This document shows positions 40,710 through 49,985 of a stretch of 64,000 nt of DNA, in pieces. The position numbers and the translations under genes were made by a program. Within the stretch, counting starts at the first letter, position 1, and the number at the start of each line of letters is the position of its first letter. The stretch is from contig CAZRCW010000002.1 in assembly GCA_964598725.1 (NCBI GenBank), forward strand, positions 335,920-399,919, in the 5' to 3' direction. Source of the DNA: JAGOTP01 sp964598725 (lineage in GTDB: Bacteria > Patescibacteriota > Patescibacteriia > 2-12-FULL-60-25). The notes beneath the pieces were generated by a model. That model did not search any database, had not been told where the DNA came from, and saw nothing but the letters and a program-made list of their open reading frames with translations.

Positions 40710-41168
40710 ATGCCTGTTCTCTTTTCTCGTCTTTCCCTCGTGTCTGGAGTCGCTCTTGCCGGCCTTACCCTTGCAGGCGCTGGTTGCTCAACAAATGCAG
40801 ATGCTCCGCTCTCTAACAGGCACGATGCTCGTGGCCAAGTTGTTTCGAGCGGTATCGATCTTCAAGTGATACCTCCAAACTTCCCAAGCGATGCTCCAAA
40901 ATACGCGAATGGAAAGACAACTGTCGCTTTTGTTGATCCCGATGGAAAGTCTGCTTCCCTCGTTCAAGAAACGGGCGACTCGGTTGCTCAAGTTCAAGCA
41001 AGTATTGAAAACAGCTTGTCCGCCCAAGGCTTCACCAAACAAGCAGGTGGCGTCATTTCAGCAGATGTGGTTATTCTCTCGTTTAGCAAAGGGAGTGTGC
41101 GTTACCAGGTAAATATCGCTCATCAAAACGATAAGACGCAGATTCAATCGATTCGAAGCGAACAATAA
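40710..41168 (+). CDS. Small lipoprotein
   Basis: A 152-aa protein with a signal peptide ending in the lipobox LAGAGC (Cys ~26), so the mature part is lipid-anchored outside the membrane. The remainder is ~125 residues: DLQVIPPNFPSDAPKYANGK, then a QETGDSVAQVQASIENSLSA helix. No family recognised; the layout resembles small CPR lipoproteins with a single alpha/beta domain. Confidence 0.8.
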   Translation: MPVLFSRLSLVSGVALAGLTLAGAGCSTNADAPLSNRHDARGQVVSSGIDLQVIPPNFPSDAPKYANGKTTVAFVDPDGKSASLVQETGDSVAQVQASIENSLSAQGFTKQAGGVISADVVILSFSKGSVRYQVNIAHQNDKTQIQSIRSEQ

Positions 41169-41174
41169 GAACAC

Positions 41175-41207
41175 AAAACACAGCTCCCGATCGGGAGCTG
41201 TGTTTTA
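41175..41207. terminator. Bidirectional terminator
   Basis: AAAACACAGCTCCCG / CGGGAGCTGTGTTTT, perfect stem between the convergent lipoprotein and SpoIID genes. Confidence 0.9.
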
Positions 41208-43619
41208 TTATTTGTAAGCCCGACGCAGCTCCGTTCCTTGGTAGAAATGGCCTAAAATATCGCTATATGTTCTCCCCGCGTAGGCCATATCAAGGGCACC
41301 GCTCGCCGACATACCGACCCCGTGTCCCCAAAGCGTGCGACCGATATCTTCTGGCACAGGGACAGATACGAGCCACGGATAATTCGACGCACCACCCCAA
41401 ACCTCACCCCAGCCACGCGTACGACCATCTGAACGCGAGAAGTACGGTGTGATCGCCAGACTTCCTTGATAAGTCACGATCTGACCACGGGTCGCATCCA
41501 CGGCAGAACTAATCGTCGGCGTTCGAGCTTCGTAATCGTAGCCACGGTAGACCTGATCGTAACGCGCATCGACGGTGTAATACTCATCGGCATGCTTGGT
41601 CGAACGTTGCACGTGATACATGGCGTAGGTACGCGCTGTAGTGAGAAGTGTGCGTTGGAATTCCGCGGGGCTCACATTTGATGTTTCGGCAATTCCCTTG
41701 AGGTACCACTCGACTGGCAGTTCGTTAATGAGCCAGACCCCATCCGTTGCGGGTGTGTAACGCAGTTCGAGCTCCGCTCGGAAGGCGTTATCCGTGCGAC
41801 CGAAGTCTGTGACGCGCATCGGCGACAAGCCGTCCTCTGCTCGGAAGACATAATAGGTCGACGATTGTCCGCTACACGCTTCGCCCAGAATGTACACACG
41901 GCTGGTTCGATTATACAGGACGCTTACTTGCTGCCCTGGAGACACAGTACAGACCGTTGAACCTGATTGTTGTACGAGCACCGGAACGTTCATTGCTTGA
42001 ATAACCGAGCGATCATCGACGGTCCGCAGTACACCGACGCGGATCGATGGCTCTACCGGCAGTGAGTTGATATCCCCGTTCAATGGAATCGCTTCGATTG
42101 GTGGACGGGTCGGCGTCGTGACGACCGGCGTTGTCGGCTTCGGTGTCGATGGAGTCGAAACAGATGGTTTTGGCGTGCGAGCAGCGGCATTACTCGTCAC
42201 CAAGAGCGGGATCTCAATGACGCTGTTTTGAACCGGCAATCCATCCGAGTAGAGCTGAAACAAGGCAGTGTATTCTCCTTGATCAACCGGTAAGCGAAGC
42301 ATAAAGGCTAACGAAGTGCTCTGCCCAGGAGCTATCGTTCCAAGCAAACGAATCGCTTCGTTCGTATTTGACCAGGATGTATCTTGGAGTGAGCTATCAT
42401 TGGCATACACTGGACGACGCAGATCGATGAACCGAATGGACAGATTCTTCCAAGGCACCGAGCTGACATTTTTAAAACCTACAATAAATTCCTTTTGAGC
42501 ATAACCTGCTCCCGACAGACTATCTGCAGAACGCGCAGAAAGAACCGCGAAGAGATTACTCGTCGGACCAGTGGCCGGGTTTGGACTGAGTGGAGCCGTA
42601 TCCGGTGGCGCCGTTCCCATGAACTCATCACGACCAGGGACGCGAATCGGCAAAACAAACGAGCCTCCATCGAGCCAGGCCTTGTCTTCGGCAGCAAGGG
42701 CGAACGTCTCTCTATAAAAACCTCCGGAACTTGGCCCACGTAATGAAATCTTGAAGTGGCCGATCGAGCCAGGCGCCACGGATGTCTCGATCAGGCGCGC
42801 GACCGGTTTTGAAGCTTCGGCGTCAACGATAAATGGACTAGCCCGTTCTTGCTTCCCGGTTGGATCAACCGCATAAATTGATACGAATGAGCCATTCGTA
42901 CGCTCCCAGGTTGCAGAACCCACGTTCCGAAAGGAAACTTCGGCCAAGGCCTTATCGCCCGGCTCAACCTGCCATTCAATACCCCCTTTATCGATCAGCT
43001 CCGCTCGCCATTCGGGCGAACTTGGGAGTGAACTTTGAACGACGATCCCACTCCCACCGTTTGAAGTAGTTGATGCTGGCGTGGACGGGCTCGGAGTCGA
43101 TGAGATCAGTGTAGAGGCGGTCCCAGCCACATTCAATTCAACATCAAACGCGCTTCGCGGGATCCAAGCCACGCCTTCGGCTGCCAAAATAAATTGCTCA
43201 CGGTAGACGCCCGGCTTATCTGGGGCACGAACCGGAAACGCGAATGAGACTTCCCCGTTCGGTGCGACCGAAGTGACGGGCAGCTTTGCGGGACGAAGGG
43301 CCGTCTCCCAAGATGGACGGGCGAAGGCGCTCACGATCTCTTTTTTTGTTGTGGGGTTCCAGCGATACAGGGCAACGTAGTTTTTCGCATCGCGCTTCCA
43401 AGTAGCAGAACCCAGATTTTTGATCGTGACACGAATCTGATCGACTTGACCGGGTGTGAGACTACGCGGAACACTGAGCGCTATGACCGAGGCTGCATAC
43501 GCAGGCACCACCGCTTTTACCGTCGCCGCGTGCGCCACCTCCTGAGGTACAATCAAGCCAAAAACAACGCTGACACAGGCAACGGTCCCAAACAACCGGC
43601 GAAAGAACGAACCTCGCAT
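41208..43619 (-). CDS. SpoIID/LytB-domain surface protein with three NBR1-like Trp domains
   Basis: An 803-aa secreted protein: signal peptide (residues ~1-31, cleavage after VAHA). Three repeated beta-sandwich domains follow (~45-165, ~205-325, ~355-470), each with the pattern VTIKNLGSATWKRD ... FAFPVRAPDKPGVYREQF ... W, like the FW/NBR1-type domain. A Pro/Thr linker comes next, then a SpoIID domain (~560-803: LPVEWYLKGIAETSNVSPAEF, RTYAMYH, WGHGVGMSASGALDMA). SpoIID enzymes are peptidoglycan lytic transglycosylases, the Glu in GIAETS being the expected catalytic residue. The -10 TATACT is 7 bases from the ATG: leaderless. Confidence 0.87.
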   Translation of the reverse strand: MRGSFFRRLFGTVACVSVVFGLIVPQEVAHAATVKAVVPAYAASVIALSVPRSLTPGQVDQIRVTIKNLGSATWKRDAKNYVALYRWNPTTKKEIVSAFARPSWETALRPAKLPVTSVAPNGEVSFAFPVRAPDKPGVYREQFILAAEGVAWIPRSAFDVELNVAGTASTLISSTPSPSTPASTTSNGGSGIVVQSSLPSSPEWRAELIDKGGIEWQVEPGDKALAEVSFRNVGSATWERTNGSFVSIYAVDPTGKQERASPFIVDAEASKPVARLIETSVAPGSIGHFKISLRGPSSGGFYRETFALAAEDKAWLDGGSFVLPIRVPGRDEFMGTAPPDTAPLSPNPATGPTSNLFAVLSARSADSLSGAGYAQKEFIVGFKNVSSVPWKNLSIRFIDLRRPVYANDSSLQDTSWSNTNEAIRLLGTIAPGQSTSLAFMLRLPVDQGEYTALFQLYSDGLPVQNSVIEIPLLVTSNAAARTPKPSVSTPSTPKPTTPVVTTPTRPPIEAIPLNGDINSLPVEPSIRVGVLRTVDDRSVIQAMNVPVLVQQSGSTVCTVSPGQQVSVLYNRTSRVYILGEACSGQSSTYYVFRAEDGLSPMRVTDFGRTDNAFRAELELRYTPATDGVWLINELPVEWYLKGIAETSNVSPAEFQRTLLTTARTYAMYHVQRSTKHADEYYTVDARYDQVYRGYDYEARTPTISSAVDATRGQIVTYQGSLAITPYFSRSDGRTRGWGEVWGGASNYPWLVSVPVPEDIGRTLWGHGVGMSASGALDMAYAGRTYSDILGHFYQGTELRRAYK

Positions 43620-43676
43620 GGGAGAAAGTATACCATCTTATACCGAACAAGCGGTCCGGATGTTACACTGAGCGCC
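43620..43676. promoter_or_regulatory. Divergent leaderless promoters (SpoIID protein and flippase)
   Basis: Minus strand TATACT (43632-43627), 7 bases before the ATG at 43619. Plus strand TACACT (43664-43669), 7 bases before the ATG at 43677. No SD on either side. Confidence 0.65.
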
Positions 43677-45098
43677 ATGTCTATCGCTCGGTCATTGGCC
43701 GTAAATACCGGAGTCCAGTTGGTCGGACGGGTGATCTCGACCATTTTTGGCATCATCATCATCGGCCTCCTCACTCGCTCACTCGGCCAAGCGGGGTTTG
43801 GAGCGTATACGGCAGCAACCGCTTATCTCCAGTTCTTCTCCTTGATTCTCGACTTGGGTTTAAACGTGACGTTTACCGCCCTACTTGGAGAACATGCCGA
43901 CGATAAAGCTTACGAAGAACGCTGCATCTCGGCGATTTTTACCCTACGCTTCATCATGGTCGCGATCGCCATGATTCTCGCGCCTTTGATCTACAAATTC
44001 GTGTATCCGGATGAGAGCCTCATCTTCTGGGCGATTGTAGCGCTGAACGGCTCCGTCATCTTCCCTGCCGTCAACCAGGTCCTCATCGGGGTACAACAGC
44101 GTCACCTGCGAATGTACATTCCCACGATCGCCGAAGTTGTTGGGCGTGTTGTCTGGTTGGTAGGCATCTTGCTCGCCCGCCACTTCGGTGTCGGCATCAT
44201 CGGAATCATGTGGCTCGCGACCCTTAGTAACGTCTCGAACTTCCTCGTGACGCTCGCCCTCAGCTGGAAGCATGAGAAATTCCATTTCCGCTGGGATCCG
44301 GATTTTTGGATCAGCACCTTGAAACGCTCTTGGCCGGTCGGTATCTCGATTGCATTCAACTTAGTTTACTTCAAGGCTGATAGCTTCATCCTCTCGCGTG
44401 TCCGCAGCCTGACCGAGGTTGGAATCTACGGCGCCGCGTACCGCGTCCTTGAAATCTTGATCACCGTTCCGTTCATCTACGCCGGCATTCTTTTACCAAT
44501 CTTGTCACAGATGCGAGCGAAGAAAGACACAAAGCAGTTCTCGTCGATCCTGAGCCGCTCATTCGAGATCATGTTATTGCTCTGCACTCCCATCGCGATC
44601 GGCACCTGGCTCCTTGGTCCGGACATCATGGCAGCTGTAGCTGGACCTGACTTTAGAGCCTCGGGCGTCGTTCTTGGCATTCTGATTTTGGCGGTCGCGA
44701 TCATCTACTTCAACACGGTGACAACCCACGCCATCGTCGCCCTCGAAGCGCAAAAGAAAATGATCCCCGTCTACATTTTTGTCGCCATCATCACCTTCGG
44801 TGGCTATCTGATCTTTATTCCGCGTTACGGCATGTGGGCCGCCGCCTGGTTCACCGTTTTGTCTGAATTGATCATCTGCATTTCTTCCACGATCGTCACC
44901 TATCGCCTTCAACCATTCAATCCAGGCCTCAAGAAAAGCGCGTCGATCATCTTCTGCGGCATCCTCATGGGGTGCTTCATCTGGCCACTCAAACAATTTC
45001 CCTTGTTCGTTCCGCTCAGCGTGGGCGCGCTCAGCTATGTTAGTTGTTTATTCTTGTTCGGTACGATCACAAAAGACATGTTGAAACAGTTGCGTTAA
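43677..45098 (+). CDS. Polysaccharide/lipid-linked oligosaccharide flippase (Wzx-like, MATE/MOP)
   Basis: A 473-aa polytopic membrane protein with about 14 helices. The first begins NTGVQLVGRVISTIFGIIII followed by GLLTRSLGQAGFGAYTAATA, the Polysacc_synt signature. It should flip lipid-linked sugar precursors across the membrane. The longer frame upstream overlaps the divergent gene's promoter and start, so the ATG at 43677 is preferred; TACACT 7 bases before it supports a leaderless mRNA. Confidence 0.88.
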   Translation: MSIARSLAVNTGVQLVGRVISTIFGIIIIGLLTRSLGQAGFGAYTAATAYLQFFSLILDLGLNVTFTALLGEHADDKAYEERCISAIFTLRFIMVAIAMILAPLIYKFVYPDESLIFWAIVALNGSVIFPAVNQVLIGVQQRHLRMYIPTIAEVVGRVVWLVGILLARHFGVGIIGIMWLATLSNVSNFLVTLALSWKHEKFHFRWDPDFWISTLKRSWPVGISIAFNLVYFKADSFILSRVRSLTEVGIYGAAYRVLEILITVPFIYAGILLPILSQMRAKKDTKQFSSILSRSFEIMLLLCTPIAIGTWLLGPDIMAAVAGPDFRASGVVLGILILAVAIIYFNTVTTHAIVALEAQKKMIPVYIFVAIITFGGYLIFIPRYGMWAAAWFTVLSELIICISSTIVTYRLQPFNPGLKKSASIIFCGILMGCFIWPLKQFPLFVPLSVGALSYVSCLFLFGTITKDMLKQLR

Positions 45099-45158
45099 TG
45101 CACTGTGTAAAACCCGTTTGGAGCAAACAAAAAAATCAGGTACACTAGTTAGAGCTCT

Positions 45159-45368
45159 ATGAAGAAACCTACCCCTCGCTCTTTGCCTCGTCCCGCCGCT
45201 GAAGAACACTCAGCCCCTTTCTCACCAGCCCTGATCGGCTTGTGCGGTATCGTTATCGGCATGTGTTTCTTCGCACTCGCTTTTGCCTTTATGAACGAGT
45301 TCAGCCCTCGTCGTGTAACCGTCGGTAGCGCCGCGATGAACAATATCGTTGCAAACACGCAGCAATAA
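45159..45368 (+). CDS. Small single-span membrane protein, 69 aa
   Basis: Pro-rich cytosolic N-terminus (KKPTPRSLPRPAAEEHSA), one membrane helix (ALIGLCGIVIGMCFFALAFAF) and a short external tail. TACACT ends 12 bases before the ATG; no SD. A strong bidirectional terminator follows. No family recognised; single-span proteins of this kind often accompany envelope genes. Confidence 0.7.
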   Translation: MKKPTPRSLPRPAAEEHSAPFSPALIGLCGIVIGMCFFALAFAFMNEFSPRRVTVGSAAMNNIVANTQQ

Positions 45369-45372
45369 GCAT

Positions 45373-45415
45373 TTAAAAAATCACCCTGCACCAATGGTGC
45401 AGGGTGATTTTTTAA
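45373..45415. terminator. Bidirectional terminator
   Basis: AAAAAATCACCCTGCACC / GGTGCAGGGTGATTTTTT, perfect stem. Confidence 0.9.
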
Positions 45416-45446
45416 ACCGGCATTTCTTTAGAACCACTGACGAAGC

Positions 45447-48400
45447 TTAGAGCAGACCTGGGACGAGACCATTCACCAACACCTTAAACTTATCAGCTGT
45501 GCGAGTAAGACTTGTATACCAAGCGTCAAATTGCGCACCTGTCATCTCTGGCTTCGCACCATGTGCTTCAAACAAGGCAAAGATCTTCTTCCCTTCCTCA
45601 TCAACTGGGACAAAGGCGGCCTTTTCCGTTTCCGTCTCTTCAATACGTGCGGCCACCATTGCCGCCCGCTGATCCAACCACTCCCGATAAAGGCGCGCGA
45701 CCTCAGCAAAACGCTCGAGTACCTTCGCTCTAAACGCACCGACTTCATTTACGTTCTTCTGAAGCACATGCTCATCATATTCTTCTTTCGTCAGCATCCC
45801 TTCTGGGTCGAGCTTCGTTGAAATATGCTGAGATGTTTCATCATCGAACGCTGCCAATCGCTCATCCAGCGTTTCGGCTTTCACACGTGCCACTTCGGCG
45901 AGCGCTGCTTCCAAAGCTAGCCGTTTCTCTTCAACCGTCTGCTCCTTAAGGACGATATCCGCATCCTTCTCCGCCAGCATCTGCCGCTTGACCGGAAGGT
46001 TTATTTCCGCACCCGATGTCAGTTTGCCTGCAATCACGGAGAACTGTGCCAGCAGATGAACGATATGCGTCTTTTGTTCTTCGCATGCATCAACCAAGCG
46101 CTGAATGAGCACCGGATCCGGTCTCACGGCCGACATGCTGTTTGCCAGTCCTTTGAATGCTTCCTTACTGAGCGCTGGCTTCAATTCTTCTTTACCGGTC
46201 ACCTGACGAGTGACTTGATGCAAAGCATCATATGCCAGCTGCAAAACTTCATCCGTCTTAAGCTTCTGCAGATTAACCGCCTGTTCACGCAGCGTCCCCA
46301 AAAGCTTTTTCAGCTCATTTTTCCGCAGGCGCAATTTACTAACCTGTTCTGCAAGCTTGTCTCTACCTGGTTCACGAAGATCATGTGCCTGCTGGGATTG
46401 CGCCTCCATCTCACGATGAGCAAGCTCGGCGTTTTCAAAAGCTTTCTGCAGTTCAGCCAGAGCAATACGGGTCTGTTTACGCACCTCATCTTCCCAAGCT
46501 TTATTCGCAGGTCTGAGAAAGGATATAACCCTCCCTGCCACACCAGTCGCCGGGTAGTTATCGCTAAACCAATTTGCAAGCGCGATCCCCGCTCTGGAAC
46601 CATCATTAATGAACTCGTACTCCGCATTAATCACTTCTGCAGGAATAGCCCCACCTCCATACAATCTATTCAGATCAAGGCTCTTGACCGAAGCTGGCAG
46701 TACCGCTCGAATGGCGCCGAACGGTTTAATACTTTCAGCCTTCTGCACCATAGCGATCAATTCTTCTGCCTTGTACTTTTTTCCATCGACCGTAAAGGCC
46801 GGCAGCTGCCTTAAGTGCACCTCGTACTCCGCCTTATTTTGCTCTAATGCCTGTAGGCCGGCCTCTGTTTGTCGCCCACCCAAAGTGACTTGCCGCAAAT
46901 GCGCTTCCAGCGCTTCTACCTGTCGGATCTCTTCGATCAAGCGGCGACGTTCTCCGCTATCCTTCGCGCGCTGCGCGTCCTCGAGCGCCAACGTATGCGC
47001 CCGAGCGGCAGCCGTTGCAGCCGCTTCTTTGGCTGAGATTTCAGCCGGATGCGAAACGGGCCAGTTGTCCGCCAAGCGCTTCCGTTCAGTTGTATCCTCA
47101 TCCCCAAACGCCATGTCGCGCTTCAAGAGATACGTAAAGATATCGCGACGGCGTGCTTCGATGGTCGCAAGATCTGCCCGAGCTTTTCGGCTCCGCTCTA
47201 ATATCTCCTTTCCTTCTGTGGGAGATTTCGCCAACTCTGCCTGAGTTTTCTGTAAAACAATGAGCTCTTTTTTCAATACCTCGGCACGCTCCATCGATTC
47301 GAGGAAGCCCTTCACTTTACGCGTTTCCGCCGCCTTCACCGCGACAGGGTCGAGGACTGGGATACCTTCTACTTTAGCTAACAGACCGAAATAGTACTCT
47401 GGTGGTTTACGTAATACAGCAACATCAGCGATTTTTTTCGCCTGCTGATCTTTCAGCATCTCTCCATTCAATAGCTGTATCACTTGTAAATCATTGCCTC
47501 CTACAAACGATTCCCAATATTTTTTCATCTTCGCTGAAGACGGGGCATGGGTCGTATCTTCGATCAATGCAAAGTATTCGTCGATCACTTTCTGCAAATT
47601 CGTGCGATTCTCTTCTGGTGGAAGCTCAGTTGGCGGTGTAGCAGTCGCATCTTTCAAAGTTCGCATCCCATGTAGCAAAACTTCTCCCAGCTCCAATCGT
47701 GGCTCCAAACCCGCCTGCATCCAACCGAGATCAGCCAATCGATCTTTGATCGCGTCGCGATCCTCCGGGATAAGATCTGCGCCTCCGAAAAGAGTAAACA
47801 AAATATCTGCGCGGAGCTCATGTAACAGCTGAGCATCCTCGATCTTCGTACTCTTACTCAACCGCTGAGCCAACATCCGGCGCTTGTCCATGACCTGCTT
47901 CAACCCTTCCTTTGTCATCGGAATTCCAGCTGCGGCCAGCTTGTCCAACACAAACGCATTTACCCGCTCAGGCGTTGTAAGCTTCTCGAACAGGGCTTCT
48001 CTTTGTTTATCTGGAACTTCAAGCACCTCTGCTGTGAGCCCCTCAATCAAACGAGCGTCATCACCTTTAGCAGTCAGTGAAGCAACTAAACCGGCCTCAA
48101 CTTTGATAACTTCTGGCCGTTCTTTATCGAGAATTGCTACTTCTAGCGGTTGAAATTTCACACGTACCGCCTTCATGCGATCAGGCGTATAGTCTGGCTC
48201 TAATAACTGAGGAATGGTACTAAAATCAACCATTGCTTTTTCAAGTGCTGGAAGATGTTTATGGATGTTGTCTTCATCAGCTTTGAGCGCACGAAGAGAG
48301 AGCTGATAGTCCTGAAGGCGCTTCCAGACCTCATCCGATAACGCTTGTCCATTTTTCAAACGCTTAAATGCATCTGCAATCGCTCGAGCTTTTGCATAAT

Positions 48401-49064
48401 CCAAGGGAATATAATTCTCCTGAGGCAAATTGAGCCCCGTTCGCAGCTTAGTAGCATCGACTTTTGCAAAGATTCCCTTCCAACCATCCAAGAAGGGACC
48501 AATCACTTGTTCGACCGCTTCAACCCCCTCCATACCTGTACGCTCTTTTGCTTCCGTGATCAAATCCTCTCTTTTCGCAAGTGTATGTTCACGGACGTCA
48601 TTCGCTCCCAAAACGCTTGGCGGCGTGCCCTTGATACGTGCTTCTGCTAATAGAACGTTTCTTGCACGATCGAAATCTTTTAAGAAAACTTCTAAATCCT
48701 TTTTTGCTGCACGAACTGAGCGGTCTAGTTTCACAGCACGCGCTTCAAGTTCTTCCAGCTTTACCGACTTCAAATCTTCAATCGCCCTCTCTTCTTCTTG
48801 TTTGTGTTGCTGGATAGCCTGTTGATCGGGCACTTCAGGTGGCACTTTCGCCTCTTCGGCGGCTACAGCCTTTTGCTTCTCTGAAATAGTCCAGCGTAGT
48901 TTATTAACATGATCCTCTACTTCTTCAAACAAGCGCTGCTCTTCCAATACGCTTCGCAGAATTCCTTCTAAAGCTGCCTTTTGGGGTTCTTTTTTCGTCG
49001 CAATATCACGAGCTTCAGCAGCATGAAGACGTTGCTTCAAAGGGGCGGGTTTAGCAGAGGGCAT
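45447..49064 (-). CDS. Giant coiled-coil protein, 1205 aa
   Basis: No signal peptide or membrane segment. Long stretches with heptad-like Leu/Ala/Glu/Lys patterns occur at about residues 20-160, 600-740, 860-960 and 1020-1100 (KRLADNWPVS and VGGNDLQVIQLL islands interrupt them). Short globular blocks include VQKAESIKPFGAIRAVLPAS and NFSDNYPATGVAG-type segments. No Walker motif, so it is not an SMC. A cytoskeletal or scaffold role is inference. The minus-strand -10 TATACT at 49093-49088 overlaps the -10 of the divergent 49099 gene. Confidence 0.8.
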   Translation of the reverse strand: MPSAKPAPLKQRLHAAEARDIATKKEPQKAALEGILRSVLEEQRLFEEVEDHVNKLRWTISEKQKAVAAEEAKVPPEVPDQQAIQQHKQEEERAIEDLKSVKLEELEARAVKLDRSVRAAKKDLEVFLKDFDRARNVLLAEARIKGTPPSVLGANDVREHTLAKREDLITEAKERTGMEGVEAVEQVIGPFLDGWKGIFAKVDATKLRTGLNLPQENYIPLDYAKARAIADAFKRLKNGQALSDEVWKRLQDYQLSLRALKADEDNIHKHLPALEKAMVDFSTIPQLLEPDYTPDRMKAVRVKFQPLEVAILDKERPEVIKVEAGLVASLTAKGDDARLIEGLTAEVLEVPDKQREALFEKLTTPERVNAFVLDKLAAAGIPMTKEGLKQVMDKRRMLAQRLSKSTKIEDAQLLHELRADILFTLFGGADLIPEDRDAIKDRLADLGWMQAGLEPRLELGEVLLHGMRTLKDATATPPTELPPEENRTNLQKVIDEYFALIEDTTHAPSSAKMKKYWESFVGGNDLQVIQLLNGEMLKDQQAKKIADVAVLRKPPEYYFGLLAKVEGIPVLDPVAVKAAETRKVKGFLESMERAEVLKKELIVLQKTQAELAKSPTEGKEILERSRKARADLATIEARRRDIFTYLLKRDMAFGDEDTTERKRLADNWPVSHPAEISAKEAAATAAARAHTLALEDAQRAKDSGERRRLIEEIRQVEALEAHLRQVTLGGRQTEAGLQALEQNKAEYEVHLRQLPAFTVDGKKYKAEELIAMVQKAESIKPFGAIRAVLPASVKSLDLNRLYGGGAIPAEVINAEYEFINDGSRAGIALANWFSDNYPATGVAGRVISFLRPANKAWEDEVRKQTRIALAELQKAFENAELAHREMEAQSQQAHDLREPGRDKLAEQVSKLRLRKNELKKLLGTLREQAVNLQKLKTDEVLQLAYDALHQVTRQVTGKEELKPALSKEAFKGLANSMSAVRPDPVLIQRLVDACEEQKTHIVHLLAQFSVIAGKLTSGAEINLPVKRQMLAEKDADIVLKEQTVEEKRLALEAALAEVARVKAETLDERLAAFDDETSQHISTKLDPEGMLTKEEYDEHVLQKNVNEVGAFRAKVLERFAEVARLYREWLDQRAAMVAARIEETETEKAAFVPVDEEGKKIFALFEAHGAKPEMTGAQFDAWYTSLTRTADKFKVLVNGLVPGLL

Positions 49065-49087
49065 ACAACAGAGGAAAGATCAGTGGT

Positions 49088-49095
49088 AGTATACC
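49088..49095. promoter_or_regulatory. Overlapping divergent -10 boxes
   Basis: Minus TATACT (49093-49088) serves the 1205-aa gene with a 23-base gap. Plus TATACC (49090-49095) or TAGTAT serves the 63-aa gene, ending 3-5 bases from its ATG. Confidence 0.55.
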
Positions 49096-49098
49096 GGC

Positions 49099-49290
49099 AT
49101 GGCCCGTAAACAACAAAGCGTCGATCTCGCCAAACGGCTGGATGCGATCCGCAAGCAACGCTTGGAGATCGAAGTTGAATTAGCCGCGATTCAAGCCCAG
49201 CTCGCTGCCTTTAATAAAACCGAAGCGATCGCCGCTGATGCCGAAGTCGTGCAACAGAATCGTCGAAAATTGCAGTATCCCAAGACATAA
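49099..49290 (+). CDS. Small coiled-coil protein, 63 aa
   Basis: A single amphipathic helix with heptad spacing (LAKRLDAIRKQRLEIEVELA) and a basic end. It is divergent from the 1205-aa coiled-coil gene and 28 bases upstream of ung. It may pair with the large coiled-coil protein, by proximity only. Leaderless by the -10/ATG distance. Confidence 0.65.
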   Translation: MARKQQSVDLAKRLDAIRKQRLEIEVELAAIQAQLAAFNKTEAIAADAEVVQQNRRKLQYPKT

Positions 49291-49304
49291 CGCGGTTTTT
49301 CCCC

Positions 49305-49310
49305 TACACT
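49305..49310 (+). promoter_or_regulatory. -10 box of ung
   Basis: TACACT, 8 bases before the ATG: leaderless. Confidence 0.55.
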
Positions 49311-49318
49311 CGTAGGGT

Positions 49319-49981
49319 ATGGATGTAAAAATCGAAACTAGCTGGAAGGCGAAACTGACGGATGAATTCAGCCAACCGTATTTCAAAACGCTGACCGACT
49401 TCGTTCGTGAGGAATACCAGAAGACCACCGTTTATCCACCGCCAGCCAACATCTTCAACGCCTTTACCCACACCCCGTTTGAAGCGGTGCGGGTCGTTTT
49501 GTTGGGACAGGATCCATATCACGGACCAGGACAAGCGCACGGACTCTGTTTTTCGGTTCCTGAGGGCATTCGCCAACCACCCTCACTCCAGAACATCTTT
49601 AAAGAGATCCAGACCGACGTCGGAACGGCGATTCCTACTTCCGGAAATTTGGAACGCTGGGCGGATCAAGGAGTTTTTCTCCTAAACGCAACCTTAACTG
49701 TTCGCGCGAGCCAGGCGGGATCGCATCAGAACAAAGGTTGGGAAACGTTTACCGATGCGGTCATCAAAAAACTCTCAGATGAAAAAGAGCACTTAGTATT
49801 TCTTCTTTGGGGGAACTACGCCCGACAGAAGGCGGCGTTGATCGATAAAACAAAGCATCTCATTCTTGAGGCACCTCATCCCTCCCCTTTTTCGGCGCAT
49901 AGCGGATTCTTTGGATGCAAGCATTTCAGTAAAACAAATACTTACCTTATCGAACAAGGTTTCAAGCCAATTCAGTGGTAG
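49319..49981 (+). CDS. ung: Uracil-DNA glycosylase
   Basis: A 220-aa family 1 UDG that removes uracil from DNA. Motif A LGQDPYHGPGQAHGLCFSV (catalytic Asp ~65), the uracil-binding LLNATLTVR segment and motif B HPSPFSAHSGFFGCKHF (His ~185) are intact. Length is normal. Leaderless by -10 position. Confidence 0.97.
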   Translation: MDVKIETSWKAKLTDEFSQPYFKTLTDFVREEYQKTTVYPPPANIFNAFTHTPFEAVRVVLLGQDPYHGPGQAHGLCFSVPEGIRQPPSLQNIFKEIQTDVGTAIPTSGNLERWADQGVFLLNATLTVRASQAGSHQNKGWETFTDAVIKKLSDEKEHLVFLLWGNYARQKAALIDKTKHLILEAPHPSPFSAHSGFFGCKHFSKTNTYLIEQGFKPIQW

Positions 49982-49985
49982 TTAA

